The notes below the pieces were generated by a model that did not search any database, was not told the DNA's origin, and saw only the letters and a list, made by a program, of their open reading frames with translations. 64,000 bases of DNA from an uncultured Lachnospiraceae bacterium. Lineage in GTDB: Bacteria > Bacillota > Clostridia > Lachnospirales > Lachnospiraceae. Location: the NCBI GenBank assembly GCA_910586705.1, contig CAJUJK010000001.1, positions 260,673-324,672 of the forward strand. The letters are read 5' to 3'. The stretch's first letter is position 1. Every line of letters starts with the position of its first letter. The position numbers were made by a program, and so were the translations under genes. Of this stretch, positions 18,478 through 28,022 are shown in pieces.

Positions 18478-20052
18478 ATGTACGACAACAATTATCCAAA
18501 CGAGTATTCCAATCATACGGGTTCGGAGCAGACGGGACTTCAGACGGGGAGTGAGTCTGAGCAGAGGGGGATCGGTTACCGGTCTTACCAGAATACAGGA
18601 AACCAGACGGGCGGCGGCACATACGGACAGGGCGCAGGGCAGAATGTGTATGGAAGCGGCGGCGCGTATTCGGGAAACAGCGGTTCCTATCAGGCAAATG
18701 GCACGTCCTATCAGGGAAGCGCCGGGAATTACCACTATGGTAATACCTATCCTAACGGTTATGCCCAGATGGAGCAGAAGAAGGAAAAGAAGCACAGGGA
18801 GAAAAAACAGGGCAGCGGTTATTTCAAGAAAGCCCTTGTGGCGGTGTCTCTGGGACTGTTCTTCGGGCTTTTCGCGGGAATCGGGCTGTATGCGGTGGAT
18901 GCCGTCACAGGTATGACGGAAAAAGACGGAGCGGCGCCGGAAAAGACGGAAAGCGCGCCCATGGCGGAAGCGGATACAGAGATTCAGGCGCCGGTGGATG
19001 TGCCGGCGATCAAACAGTCGGATTCCGCAACGATGGTGGTCACGGATGTAACCGAAGTGGTAAAAAATGTGATGCCCTCTATCGTGGCGGTGAACAACCA
19101 TTACACGGAGACCATGTCGTGGTTCGGGCAGTCCATGGACAGCGAGGCGGATTCCAGCGGTTCCGGCATTATTGTGGGGCTGAACGATTCGGAGCTTCTG
19201 ATCGTGTCCAACCACCATGTGGTGGCGGACACCGATAAGCTGACAGTGCAGTTTAACGAGGGCAGCGAGGCGGAAGCCTTTATCAAGGGACAGGATTCCA
19301 AGATGGATCTGGCGGTCATTGCGGTACCAGTGACAGAACTGTCAGATTCTACGCTGGAGGCGATAGAAGTTGCCACGCTGGGCGATTCCGACACGCTGGA
19401 GGTGGGCGAGCCCGCCATCGCGATCGGCAATTCCCTCGGATACGGACAGTCCGTTACGACAGGCGTGATCAGCGCGCTTGACAGAAGCATCAGCCTGTCG
19501 GCAAGCAACGGTTACGGCGGAGACAGCGTGGAGGGTACCTTTATCCAGACGGACGCCGCGATCAATCCCGGTAACTCCGGCGGTGCACTCCTTAATATAA
19601 AAGGCGAGGTAATCGGTATCAATTCCAACAAGATCGGCGGCAGCGCCGTGGAGGGCATGGGCTATGCGATCCCTATTTCCGCGGCAAGCCCCATCATCGC
19701 GGAGCTGATGCTCAACGAGACCAAGAGCAAGGTGGCGGAGGAAGAAAGAGGGTATCTGGGCATTTCCGGCATCAGCGTGACACAGGAGGTTTCGCAGGCA
19801 TACGGGATGCCGGAGGGCGTGTATATCGCGCAGGTTTATCCCGATACGGCGGCGGAGGCAGCAGGACTCAGACAGGGCGACATCATCACCAAGTTTGGTG
19901 GCAATACGATCAGATCCATGGATGAACTGCAGAAAGAACTGGAGTTTTACGCAAAGGGCGATCAGGTGGAGGTCAAAGTGATGACCATGACCGTCGCCGG
20001 ATACGAGGAAGTGACCAAGACGCTGACGCTTGGAAATAAAGTGAGCGAGTAA
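18478..20052 (+). CDS. HtrA/DegP-like membrane serine protease with PDZ domain
   Basis: Envelope quality-control protease. ATG 18478 follows AAAGGAGCGGG; the upstream GTG at 18460 overlaps that site. 524 residues: a long Gly/Ser/Tyr/Gln-rich low-complexity cytoplasmic tail (about 1-100), a basic stretch, one membrane helix (about 118-140), then a trypsin-fold protease with catalytic His247 (SNHHVV), Asp277 (MDLAVI) and Ser367 (NPGNSGGAL). A single C-terminal PDZ domain (about 425-515) follows. The tail is unusually long for this family and may be a disordered tether. Transcribed alone between glmS and clpX. Confidence 0.93.
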   Translation: MYDNNYPNEYSNHTGSEQTGLQTGSESEQRGIGYRSYQNTGNQTGGGTYGQGAGQNVYGSGGAYSGNSGSYQANGTSYQGSAGNYHYGNTYPNGYAQMEQKKEKKHREKKQGSGYFKKALVAVSLGLFFGLFAGIGLYAVDAVTGMTEKDGAAPEKTESAPMAEADTEIQAPVDVPAIKQSDSATMVVTDVTEVVKNVMPSIVAVNNHYTETMSWFGQSMDSEADSSGSGIIVGLNDSELLIVSNHHVVADTDKLTVQFNEGSEAEAFIKGQDSKMDLAVIAVPVTELSDSTLEAIEVATLGDSDTLEVGEPAIAIGNSLGYGQSVTTGVISALDRSISLSASNGYGGDSVEGTFIQTDAAINPGNSGGALLNIKGEVIGINSNKIGGSAVEGMGYAIPISAASPIIAELMLNETKSKVAEEERGYLGISGISVTQEVSQAYGMPEGVYIAQVYPDTAAEAAGLRQGDIITKFGGNTIRSMDELQKELEFYAKGDQVEVKVMTMTVAGYEEVTKTLTLGNKVSE

Positions 20053-20097
20053 ACCGGAATAAAATAAGAGGAATGTAAAGATATAGCGGAGAAGAAC

Positions 20098-20140
20098 ATC
20101 CCCGGCAGGACGGTATTGTGAGGATACGGCTGCCGGGGAT
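20098..20140. terminator. Hairpin after htrA
   Basis: 11-bp perfect stem, 20098-20108 with 20130-20140, around a 21-base loop that can itself pair (GTAT with ATAC). No long T tract follows, so termination is probable but not certain. Confidence 0.55.
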
Positions 20141-20240
20141 TGCTTATGGAAAGGAAATTCAAGTATAGATAATCCACTATTCGTATGCTATACTATGGGC
20201 AGACCAAGGTACGCGGGTGAATGGAGGGAAGATAAGAAGT

Positions 20241-21728
20241 ATGGACGATCATAGAGACGATAAACACGAAGAGCTGGAGAAGAACGCCGGGACAGAAGAA
20301 AAGAAAAGCGACGATCCGGGCAGCGATTACGAGGACGTCTGCTTTATCTGCCGCAGACCAGAGAGCAAAGCGGGAAAGATGTTTAAACTTCCCAACAACA
20401 TCTGTGTCTGCGACGATTGTATGCACAAGACGATGGATACGGTCAGCCAGTTTGACTATCAGGGGCTTTTAAACAATCCCAATATGGGCAATGGGGGAAA
20501 CGGGCAGGGTTTCCCGAACATCAGCTTTGTCAATCTGGCTGATTTGCAGGGAGACGGCGGTATTCCCAACAAACAGAAGCCGAAGAAAAAGAAGAAGGAA
20601 AAGGCGGCGGAGATTGATATCAGGGATATTATGCCGCCCCACAAGATCAAGCAGAAACTGGACGAGTATGTGGTGGGGCAGGAGCACGCCAAGAAAGTCA
20701 TGTCCGTGGCGGTATATAACCACTATAAGAGAGTGGCGACCGGCACCATGGATGAGATTGAGATCGAAAAGTCCAACATGCTGATGATCGGTCCCACGGG
20801 CTGCGGCAAGACCTATCTGGTAAAGACGCTGGCGAAACTTCTGGATGTGCCGCTGGCGATCGCGGACGCCACATCGCTGACGGAGGCGGGCTACATCGGC
20901 GACGATATCGAGAGCGTGGTATCAAAGCTCCTCGCGGCGGCGGACAATGATGTGGAACGGGCGGAGCGGGGCATTATCTTTATCGATGAGATCGACAAGA
21001 TTGCCAAGAAAAAGAACACCAACTCCCGGGACGTGAGCGGAGAGTCCGTGCAGCAGGGGATGCTGAAGCTATTGGAGGGCGCGGAGGTGGAGGTGCCTGT
21101 GGGCGCGAACTCCAAAAACGCCATGGTGCCTCTCGCCACGGTGAACACGAGAAACATCCTCTTTGTCTGCGGCGGCGCCTTTCCCGATCTGGATGAGATC
21201 ATCAAGCAGAGACTGAACAAAAAGACTTCCATCGGTTACAATGCCGAACTCAGGGATAAGTATGACAAAGAGAAAAATATCCTGAGCCGGGTGACGGTGG
21301 AGGACATCAGGAAATTCGGCATGATTCCGGAGTTTATCGGCCGTCTGCCGGTGATCTTCACGCTGGAGGGCTTAAGCCGCGACATGATGGTGCAGATTTT
21401 AAAGGAGCCGAGAAATGCCATCCTGAAGCAGTATCAGAAGCTTCTGGAGCTGGATGAGGTGGAGCTTCTCTTCAACGAGGGGGCGCTGGAAGCCATTGCC
21501 GATAAGGCGATGGAGAAGGAAACCGGGGCGAGGGCGCTGCGCGCCATCATCGAGGAATTTATGCTGGATATCATGTACGAGGTGCCCAAGGACGACAACA
21601 TCGGCAGAGTGACGATTACCAGAGAGTATATAGAGGGCAACGGCGGACCGATTATCGACATCCGCAGCCGGAGCGCGGAACACCCGGACCGCTTGAAAGT
21701 GGTGCAGCAGCCGGAGAGCGGCTCGTAG
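20241..21728 (+). CDS. clpX: ClpX-type AAA+ unfoldase with extended N-terminus
   Basis: ATP-dependent unfoldase that feeds ClpP. The zinc-binding domain (VCFICRR...VCDDCMHK) lies near residues 27-60, later than in standard ClpX because of a ~25-residue charged extension. A Gly/Asn-rich linker and a lysine run (about 90-130) separate it from the AAA+ core: GPTGCGKT, IIFIDEIDK, the pore loop region and RLPVIF with the IGF-type ClpP-binding loop region. ATG 20241 is 13 bases from GGAGGG; a GTG at 20217 is an alternative. No clpP or lon is adjacent, so this may be a second, variant ClpX. Confidence 0.9.
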   Translation: MDDHRDDKHEELEKNAGTEEKKSDDPGSDYEDVCFICRRPESKAGKMFKLPNNICVCDDCMHKTMDTVSQFDYQGLLNNPNMGNGGNGQGFPNISFVNLADLQGDGGIPNKQKPKKKKKEKAAEIDIRDIMPPHKIKQKLDEYVVGQEHAKKVMSVAVYNHYKRVATGTMDEIEIEKSNMLMIGPTGCGKTYLVKTLAKLLDVPLAIADATSLTEAGYIGDDIESVVSKLLAAADNDVERAERGIIFIDEIDKIAKKKNTNSRDVSGESVQQGMLKLLEGAEVEVPVGANSKNAMVPLATVNTRNILFVCGGAFPDLDEIIKQRLNKKTSIGYNAELRDKYDKEKNILSRVTVEDIRKFGMIPEFIGRLPVIFTLEGLSRDMMVQILKEPRNAILKQYQKLLELDEVELLFNEGALEAIADKAMEKETGARALRAIIEEFMLDIMYEVPKDDNIGRVTITREYIEGNGGPIIDIRSRSAEHPDRLKVVQQPESGS

Positions 21729-21863
21729 CGGAAGCAGTTAGGCTTTCGGTCTGCAGCGCACAATGAATTGCTCTGGAAAGTGTCGGGACAGCCCGCCGCC
21801 GCATAAGGTATAGATAAGGAGTGCCGGGGTGGAAGGGACATATAAATAGCCGTTGTTATTTAT

Positions 21864-23573
21864 ATGCAAAAAAGGGGCTTGACCTGCAAAGAAATGATTT
21901 TGTCGGATGAATTTGCGGATCTGATCGCGGATTACGACGCGATCGAACAGATTTTGGAAGATGTGGATATAGAATACTGCTATCATGCCGTGGACGCCGG
22001 ATACGGTGTGGCGACCGTGAAACGCAGTCAGGTTGCGCCTATATCCATAGGATATTATGGGTATTCGACGATCCCTAAGCTGTACGGACTGATGCAGGCG
22101 GGAGAGCGGGTTTTTGACGCTTCCCCTCTGGCGGCGATGGGCAATATCCGAATACAGAACCCGCCGCTTGCCTTACAAGGGAGCGGCGTTATTATTGGCT
22201 TTGTCGATACGGGAATCAACTACCGGGAAGACGTGTTCCGCAGGGACGACGGGAGCACCCGCATCCTGTCCATCTGGGACCAGACCATTCAGGCAGGGGA
22301 ACCGCCCGAGGGATTTCTGTATGGAACGGAATATCGCAGGGAGGATATTGACCGGGCGCTTGCCTCCGGGGAGCCGGAGTCGGTGGTGCCGAGTACCGAC
22401 ACCAACGGGCACGGCACGAGGATGGCTTCCGCGGCGGCGGGCAGCCTTCTGAATCAGGGGCTGACCTTCCGGGGAGCCGCGCCCCTCGCGGATATAGCGG
22501 TGGTAAAGTTAAAAGAGGCAAAGACCTACCTGCGGGACTATTATTTGATCGACGACCGCGCCGTGGCATATCAGGAAAATGATATCATGGAGGCGGTGAA
22601 ATATTTACAGCAGATGGCGGTGGCTTTCAGCAGACCTGTGGTGATTGTGATCGGGCTTGGCACAAATATGGGCAGCCACGACGGGACTTCCGCGCTGGAT
22701 TCCTATCTGGATATCGTGGCGGGGCGCAGAAGCAGGGCTGTTGTGGTGGGCGGCGGCAATGAAGGGGATAAAGAACACCATTACGAAAATTTTATGCCGG
22801 GCAATGTGGAAATCCGCGTTGCCGGACCGATGAAGGGATTCTGCGCGGAAATCTGGGGAAGTCTCCCCGATGCCTATTCGGTCTCAATCCGTTCACCCGG
22901 CGGGGAGGTTTCGCCAGTTATTGACTTTCGGAATGGAATGGACAGGACTATTTCCTTTATTTTTGAGAGAACCCGCATACAAGTGGGGATTGCCCTTGTG
23001 GAGAAAGACTCCGGCGACCCGCTGATCTTTCTGCGTTTTCAGGACCCGACGCCGGGCATATGGACGGTGACGCTGTCGGCGTCTGTGCGGAGACCAAGCG
23101 GCGACGGGCGCTACCATATATGGCTGCCGATTGAGGCGTTTCTGGAAGACAGCGTCACATTTTTACAGCCGAGTCCCGATGTGACGCTGACGGAGCCGGC
23201 AAACGCGTCTCAGGTCATTACGGTCTCCACTTACGACAGTTATACGGACAGCTGGTATGCGCCCTCCGGCAGAGGGTTTACGAGAAGCGGCAGCATTAAG
23301 CCGGATCTGGCGGCTCCGGGCGTCGGCGTGCACACCGCGCTGGGAGAGACGGACGGTTCCTGCATGGCGGCTGCTCTGTCTGCGGGCTGCGTGGCGCAGT
23401 TTCTGGAGTGGGCTGTGGTTGACGGCAATGCCTTTGCGGTGGAGAGCCGGGGCACGAAAAGCTTTCTGATTCAGGGGGCACAGCGCCCGGAGGGGATCCG
23501 CTATCCCGACAGACAGTGGGGCTACGGGCGGATTGACATCAACGGGACCTTTGAGACGCTGGCGAGGCTGTAG
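21864..23573 (+). CDS. S8 subtilisin-like peptidase, CspB/germination-type
   Basis: 569-residue subtilase with a complete triad: Asp115 (FVDTGIN), His183 (NGHGTRMA) and Ser499 (DGSCMAAA). The ~200-residue insertion between His and Ser, including a jelly-roll-like domain (about 310-440), is typical of the Csp proteases of Clostridia that cut the cortex hydrolase SleC at germination. There is no signal peptide. The start is uncertain: neither ATG 21864 nor ATG 21894 has a clear ribosome site, and 21864 is part of a small TATAAATA/TATTTATA hairpin. Many Lachnospiraceae carry several paralogues, so a germination role is inference. Confidence 0.88.
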   Translation: MQKRGLTCKEMILSDEFADLIADYDAIEQILEDVDIEYCYHAVDAGYGVATVKRSQVAPISIGYYGYSTIPKLYGLMQAGERVFDASPLAAMGNIRIQNPPLALQGSGVIIGFVDTGINYREDVFRRDDGSTRILSIWDQTIQAGEPPEGFLYGTEYRREDIDRALASGEPESVVPSTDTNGHGTRMASAAAGSLLNQGLTFRGAAPLADIAVVKLKEAKTYLRDYYLIDDRAVAYQENDIMEAVKYLQQMAVAFSRPVVIVIGLGTNMGSHDGTSALDSYLDIVAGRRSRAVVVGGGNEGDKEHHYENFMPGNVEIRVAGPMKGFCAEIWGSLPDAYSVSIRSPGGEVSPVIDFRNGMDRTISFIFERTRIQVGIALVEKDSGDPLIFLRFQDPTPGIWTVTLSASVRRPSGDGRYHIWLPIEAFLEDSVTFLQPSPDVTLTEPANASQVITVSTYDSYTDSWYAPSGRGFTRSGSIKPDLAAPGVGVHTALGETDGSCMAAALSAGCVAQFLEWAVVDGNAFAVESRGTKSFLIQGAQRPEGIRYPDRQWGYGRIDINGTFETLARL

Positions 23574-23687
23574 GGAAAACTTGCTGATTTCTCCCACTTG
23601 TGGTAAGGTGTAATAGTGAGTGTTTTATATTGGAATACTATGCTTACACAGGGAATCGGAATGTTCATGGAAGGCGGATACAGTGGA

Positions 23688-24902
23688 ATGAGGATACGGA
23701 AGCTTGGATTAGCCGGGCTGATTTTGATTTTGCTTCTGACAGGCTGCGGCAGACCTGCACAGGAGGCGTCGGCATCCGCGGAGAGTGATGCGGCGGAGGA
23801 GACGCAGCAGGCGGCGGAAGAGGAAGAGGAGAACGGATCGGGCGTGGAGATGACTTCATGGCGGGAGTCAGTGCAGAAAATGTTTGAGGATCCTTACGGG
23901 GATTATAAGGAAACAGGCGGGGAGATCGCCTTTCTGACGGACGGTTCCGTGGAGGACGGCGGCTACAATGAAGCTATTTATAACGGGGTGCGGATGTATG
24001 CGCTGGGAGCGGGGACTTCCTTTTCTTTTTACCACGCCGACCCGGACGCGCCGGAAAGCTATCGGGAGACCGTGCAGCGGGCTGTGGAGGACCATGCAGG
24101 GCTGATTGTCTGCGCGGGGGATGTTTTCGGTGAGGCTGTGGGTGCGCTGCAGGAAACCTATCCGCAGACTTCTTTTCTGCTGGTGGACGCCGTGCCCCAT
24201 GACGGGGAGCGGGAGGAACTTCCCATCTCGGAAAATGTGCACTGTGTCCTTTTCCATGAGGAGCAGGCAGGGTATCTTGCGGGCTATATGGCTGTCTGGG
24301 AGGGATACAGAACGCTCGGTTTTATAGGCGGCAGAGAGGAGCCTGCCGTGCAGCGTTACGGCTACGGCTATCTGCAGGGAATCAACGCGGCTGCAAAAGA
24401 TTTGTCGCTTACCGATGTGGTGGTCAATTACTGGTACGCCGGCACTTACACGGCGGACATTGCGGTGCGGGAGAAGGCTGACGACTGGTACGGGAACGGC
24501 ACGCAGATTATCTTTGCCTGCGGCGGCGGTCTCTACGAGTCCGTGCTGGAAGCGGCGGAAAACAGGGACGGTCTGATGATCGGCGTGGACGTGGACCAGT
24601 GCAGGGTTTCAGACAGGGTATTGACCAGTGCGGTCAAAAACATCGGTTTGGCGGTGACAGACGCGCTCGATGAGTATTATGCGGCGGGCGGCTGGTCGGA
24701 TGAGGACGCCGGACAGGTGAAGCGTTACGGTGTGGAGGAAGGCTGTGCAGCGATTCCGGTGGTGGATACGGAGTGGCGGTTTCAGGAAATTCCTACAACG
24801 CATTTTTTTGAAATATATAAGCAGATGAAAAGAGGCGACAGGACGGTGTCGGATGCAACCGACATGCCGCCCGAAGTGGCTGTTTTGGTGAATTATGAAT
24901 GA
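23688..24902 (+). CDS. BMP-family (Med/PnrA-like) substrate-binding lipoprotein
   Basis: The N-terminus from ATG 23688 is a textbook lipoprotein signal: basic MRIRK, a hydrophobic stretch, then the lipobox LLTGC. An acidic Glu/Ala linker leads to a BMP-type periplasmic-binding fold (IAFLTDGSVEDGGYNEA, GFIGGREEPAVQRYGYG, IIFACGGGLYESV). Such proteins usually bind purine nucleosides for an ABC importer, but no permease or ATPase genes are adjacent here, so it may act as an orphan sensor or share another transporter. ATG 23661 with AGGGA upstream is an alternative start. The stop overlaps a possible ATG of the next gene. Confidence 0.85.
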   Translation: MRIRKLGLAGLILILLLTGCGRPAQEASASAESDAAEETQQAAEEEEENGSGVEMTSWRESVQKMFEDPYGDYKETGGEIAFLTDGSVEDGGYNEAIYNGVRMYALGAGTSFSFYHADPDAPESYRETVQRAVEDHAGLIVCAGDVFGEAVGALQETYPQTSFLLVDAVPHDGEREELPISENVHCVLFHEEQAGYLAGYMAVWEGYRTLGFIGGREEPAVQRYGYGYLQGINAAAKDLSLTDVVVNYWYAGTYTADIAVREKADDWYGNGTQIIFACGGGLYESVLEAAENRDGLMIGVDVDQCRVSDRVLTSAVKNIGLAVTDALDEYYAAGGWSDEDAGQVKRYGVEEGCAAIPVVDTEWRFQEIPTTHFFEIYKQMKRGDRTVSDATDMPPEVAVLVNYE

Positions 24903-24940
24903 GCGCGGGAGGTCTGGGAGTGTATAAGGAGAAAAAGAGT

Positions 24941-26677
24941 ATGAGCCGTTCCGCGCATCTGCTGCTTACGGGCATCTGTATGACGCTTGTACTGCTGTGC
25001 GGCTGTGGAGAGGAAGCGGCGCCCGCAAGCGCGCCTTCGGGACAGGAGGCGGAAAGTGCGGAGGAGCAGCGGGAACGGGAGCTTTCGGAACTGACGGCAG
25101 GGGAGACAAGCCTGTCGGTGGACGAGTTGTCGGATTATGCCATGGATGTGGCGGTGACCTATGAAGCGGACTTGAAGAAGCTGCAGTATTCGCTTACCAT
25201 GCCGCTGATCCCATCCAGTGACGACGCGTATCTGTATTTATTCAAGGCGGATACGTGGGAGGAGGACGCGGACGCGCTTAAGAAGGAGCCGGTCACGAGA
25301 GGGCGGAAAGACCGGGAGTGGGAGATCCGTTTCCCGTACCGGGACGCCTATCTGTATGAGCGGTTTATCCCGGCGGTTAAAATGGACGGAAACTATGTGC
25401 CGGTGGGCAGGAGCGTATATGTATCGAATCCCGAGGCGCTTGCCGGAAATCAGGAGCCGTATCCCGATAACGGCTCCAAGAAGGGGATTCTGTTGGATCC
25501 CACGATGCTGAGGACGCCGGAACTGACGGATCTGGGCGTCAAACATGCGATTTATAATATTCCGCTTTCGCATATTATGGGGGAGACCAGCGATCCGACC
25601 TTCCCGACGATCACTTACACTTACAAGGGAAGGAACTATGCCTTTAACGGGGCGGCGATCAACGGTTATGACGGGCTTTTCACTTACCTGTCCGAAATGG
25701 GGATGACGGCCACCGCGGTGGTGCTGAACGACTGGAACGAGGCTTTCCCGGAGCTGATTCACCCGGATGCGAGGAATCAGGAGAGCGGCGCCTATTACTA
25801 TATGTTTAACGCGGCTGAGGAGGAGGGAACGAGAACCATCGAGGCTGTGGCGGGCTTTCTGGCGGAACGCTATTCCAGCGGGGAGCACGGGATGATACAT
25901 AGCTGGGTGATCGCCAACGAGATCAACCAGAACCGGGTCTGGAATTACATGAACACCCGTGACGTGATCCATTATACAAAAGAGTTTGAGAAGTCCTTCC
26001 GTATTTTTTATCAGGCGGTAAAAAGCCACTATGCGCAGGGCCGTGTGTATTTCAGCATTGACCATGCGTGGAACAGCAACGAGGGAGACAATTCCGGCTT
26101 TTTCAACGGCAGGGATATTCTGGCGGGATTCAATGAGGCGGCGCTTGCGCACGGCAACTATGACTGGGGCGTGGCGATCCACCCTTACCCGGAACCGCTT
26201 ACCCGTGTGAATTACTGGTCGCAGGAGTATGATAAGACGATAGACGCGCCCCACCTTTCCATTATGAATCTGAATGTGCTGACGGATGTGTTGTCCGAAG
26301 AGGCATATCTGGACCGGGCGGGCGATGTGCGCAGCGTCACCATCACGGAGCTTGGCTTTTCTTCCGGCTCCGGGGAGCGGCTGCAGGCGGCGGCTTTCGC
26401 CTACTGCTATTATATAGTGGAGAACAATCCTTACGTGGACGCTTTTCTGATGAACCGGCAGACGGACGCGCCGGAAGAGGTGATGGCTGGACTTTCCTTC
26501 GGGGTGTATGAGTATGATCATTCTGGGAAATATATCAAAGACGTGTTCTGCCATATCGACACGGACAGGGCGGGAGAGTACACGGATTTTATGCTGAATA
26601 TTCTCGGTGCGGACAGTCTGGAGGAGGCGCTTTCATGGGCGCAGGCGGACGGAACTCCCAAGTCGGAACAGTCTTGA
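24941..26677 (+). CDS. DUF5722 lipoprotein, glycoside-hydrolase-like barrel
   Basis: 578 residues from ATG 24941, which has AAGGAG nine bases upstream. Lipobox LVLLCGC near residue 20. The body matches DUF5722: a segment with LRTPELTDLGVKHAIYN followed by a TIM-barrel-like region. VIANEINQNRVW resembles the Asn-Glu acid/base motif of clan A glycosidases, and ITELGFSS near the C-terminus could supply the nucleophile Glu. I infer an extracellular lipid-anchored carbohydrate-active enzyme. No substrate is known. It sits between a binding lipoprotein and a glycosyltransferase with short gaps, suggesting one operon. Confidence 0.75.
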   Translation: MSRSAHLLLTGICMTLVLLCGCGEEAAPASAPSGQEAESAEEQRERELSELTAGETSLSVDELSDYAMDVAVTYEADLKKLQYSLTMPLIPSSDDAYLYLFKADTWEEDADALKKEPVTRGRKDREWEIRFPYRDAYLYERFIPAVKMDGNYVPVGRSVYVSNPEALAGNQEPYPDNGSKKGILLDPTMLRTPELTDLGVKHAIYNIPLSHIMGETSDPTFPTITYTYKGRNYAFNGAAINGYDGLFTYLSEMGMTATAVVLNDWNEAFPELIHPDARNQESGAYYYMFNAAEEEGTRTIEAVAGFLAERYSSGEHGMIHSWVIANEINQNRVWNYMNTRDVIHYTKEFEKSFRIFYQAVKSHYAQGRVYFSIDHAWNSNEGDNSGFFNGRDILAGFNEAALAHGNYDWGVAIHPYPEPLTRVNYWSQEYDKTIDAPHLSIMNLNVLTDVLSEEAYLDRAGDVRSVTITELGFSSGSGERLQAAAFAYCYYIVENNPYVDAFLMNRQTDAPEEVMAGLSFGVYEYDHSGKYIKDVFCHIDTDRAGEYTDFMLNILGADSLEEALSWAQADGTPKSEQS

Positions 26678-26701
26678 AATGAGCGGAGCAGGGAGAAAAA
26701 G

Positions 26702-27457
26702 ATGAAAGTTTCGTTGCTGGTGACGGTTATAAATGCAAAAAAAACGCTCCCCATCACGCTGCGCAGTATAGAGGAGCAGGATTATCCCGATCTGGAAGCG
26801 GTGATTGTGGACGGCGGTTCCACGGACGGTACGGTGGAACTGATCAAAGAGTTTGCCGCAAGGATGGAAGGGCGTCGGGGATTTTCGGTGCGGTGGGTTT
26901 CGGAACCCGACGGCGGGCTTTACGATGCGATGAACAAGGCGTTTCGCATGAGCGCCGGGGATGTGGTTGCGGTCTGCAATGATAAATTATGTAAACCGCG
27001 TGCCGTCAGCAGAGTGATTGCCGCACTGGAACAGAGCGGCGCGGACTGCGTGGGCGTTCACGCGGATCTTGTCTATGTGGAAGGCGGGCGTGTGATCAGA
27101 GAGTGGCGTATGGGACAGGGACGGATTTCGGAGGGCTGGATGCCGGGGCATCCGACCCTTTTTCTGCGGCGCGCGGTGTATGAGAAATACGGGGCGTATG
27201 ACACTTCCTACCGCTGCGCGGCGGACTATGAGTTTATGGTGCGCTTCCTGAAGGAGCCGGAAAATAAGCTCGCCTATGTGCCGGAGACGCTGGTGGCAAT
27301 GTTCTACGGCGGCACCAGCAATGCGGGACTTACGAACTATCTGGTGTCTTTCAGGGAGGGGTATCAGGCGCTTCGGAAAAACAGCGTGCCGCATCCGCTG
27401 TGGATTACGCTGAGAAGGACGCTGCGGGTGCTTTCGCAGTTTGGGAGCCGCCGCTGA
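26702..27457 (+). CDS. Family 2 glycosyltransferase (WcaA-like)
   Basis: 251 residues, AGGGAG before ATG 26702, 24 bases after the DUF5722 stop. Motifs: MKVSLLVTVINAKKTL, VDGGSTDGTVELI, then WVSEPDGGLYDAMNKA and AVCNDK, where the last replaces the usual DD/DxD metal site by ND. GHPTLFLRRAVYEKYG and AADYEFMVRFL follow. This group typically adds a sugar to lipid-linked precursors. Its link with a lipoprotein operon and signal peptidase II is unusual. Confidence 0.82.
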   Translation: MKVSLLVTVINAKKTLPITLRSIEEQDYPDLEAVIVDGGSTDGTVELIKEFAARMEGRRGFSVRWVSEPDGGLYDAMNKAFRMSAGDVVAVCNDKLCKPRAVSRVIAALEQSGADCVGVHADLVYVEGGRVIREWRMGQGRISEGWMPGHPTLFLRRAVYEKYGAYDTSYRCAADYEFMVRFLKEPENKLAYVPETLVAMFYGGTSNAGLTNYLVSFREGYQALRKNSVPHPLWITLRRTLRVLSQFGSRR

Positions 27458-27500
27458 CGCAAGGCGGAAAGAACGGGGAGACGACAGGAGGGAGAACGAT

Positions 27501-27965
27501 ATGGCAGTAATCGGGTTCGCGGCTCTGGCATGTGGGATTTTTGTGCTGGATCTGCTCTTAAAAAATCACATAGAAGAGAGTCTGGAGGAGGGGGAGGAGA
27601 AACCCTTCTGCAAGGGAAGACTTCTGATCAGAAAATATCATAACAAAGGCGCTTTTCTGGACATGGGGGAGGGCAGACAGGGGCTTGTGACCGCGCTGTC
27701 TCTCGGATTGACCCTGTTTATGACCATAATTTTTCTCGGTACCTTCAGTTTCCGGGGGAACTCTACCCTTAAGGCAGGGTTGGCGCTTCTGCTGGGCGGC
27801 GCCTACAGCAACACCTACGATCGTCTGACCAGAAAATATGTGGTGGACTACGTCAGCTTTCCCGTGAAAAACGCGGGGTTCCGCAAGATTGTGTTCAATG
27901 TGTCGGACTTCTGCATTATGATCGGGGCGGTGCTTCTGGCAATCGGGGAGTCGAAGAGGAAATAG
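27501..27965 (+). CDS. lspA: Lipoprotein signal peptidase II
   Basis: Removes signal peptides from prolipoproteins in the membrane. 154 residues from ATG 27501 (GGAGGGAG upstream). Four hydrophobic segments, an N-terminal LDLLLKN, the HNKGAFLD motif and both catalytic Asp motifs: GGAYSNTYDR and FNVSDFCI. The Gly-Asn pair of the usual GGALGN is changed to Ser-Asn, so it is a divergent member. Being last in an operon that opens with two lipoproteins suggests that it serves them. Confidence 0.85.
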   Translation: MAVIGFAALACGIFVLDLLLKNHIEESLEEGEEKPFCKGRLLIRKYHNKGAFLDMGEGRQGLVTALSLGLTLFMTIIFLGTFSFRGNSTLKAGLALLLGGAYSNTYDRLTRKYVVDYVSFPVKNAGFRKIVFNVSDFCIMIGAVLLAIGESKRK

Positions 27966-27978
27966 AGTGGATAAAAAG

Positions 27979-28003
27979 GAGCCGGGAGAATGTTTCCCGG
28001 CTC
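27979..28003 (-). terminator. Terminator for carbamate kinase (possibly bidirectional)
   Basis: 9-bp perfect stem, 27979-27987 with 27995-28003. Read on the minus strand it is followed by CTTTTTAT, the classic form. It also separates the converging lspA message. Confidence 0.8.
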
Positions 28004-28022
28004 TGTGTATGTGCAAACGTAT

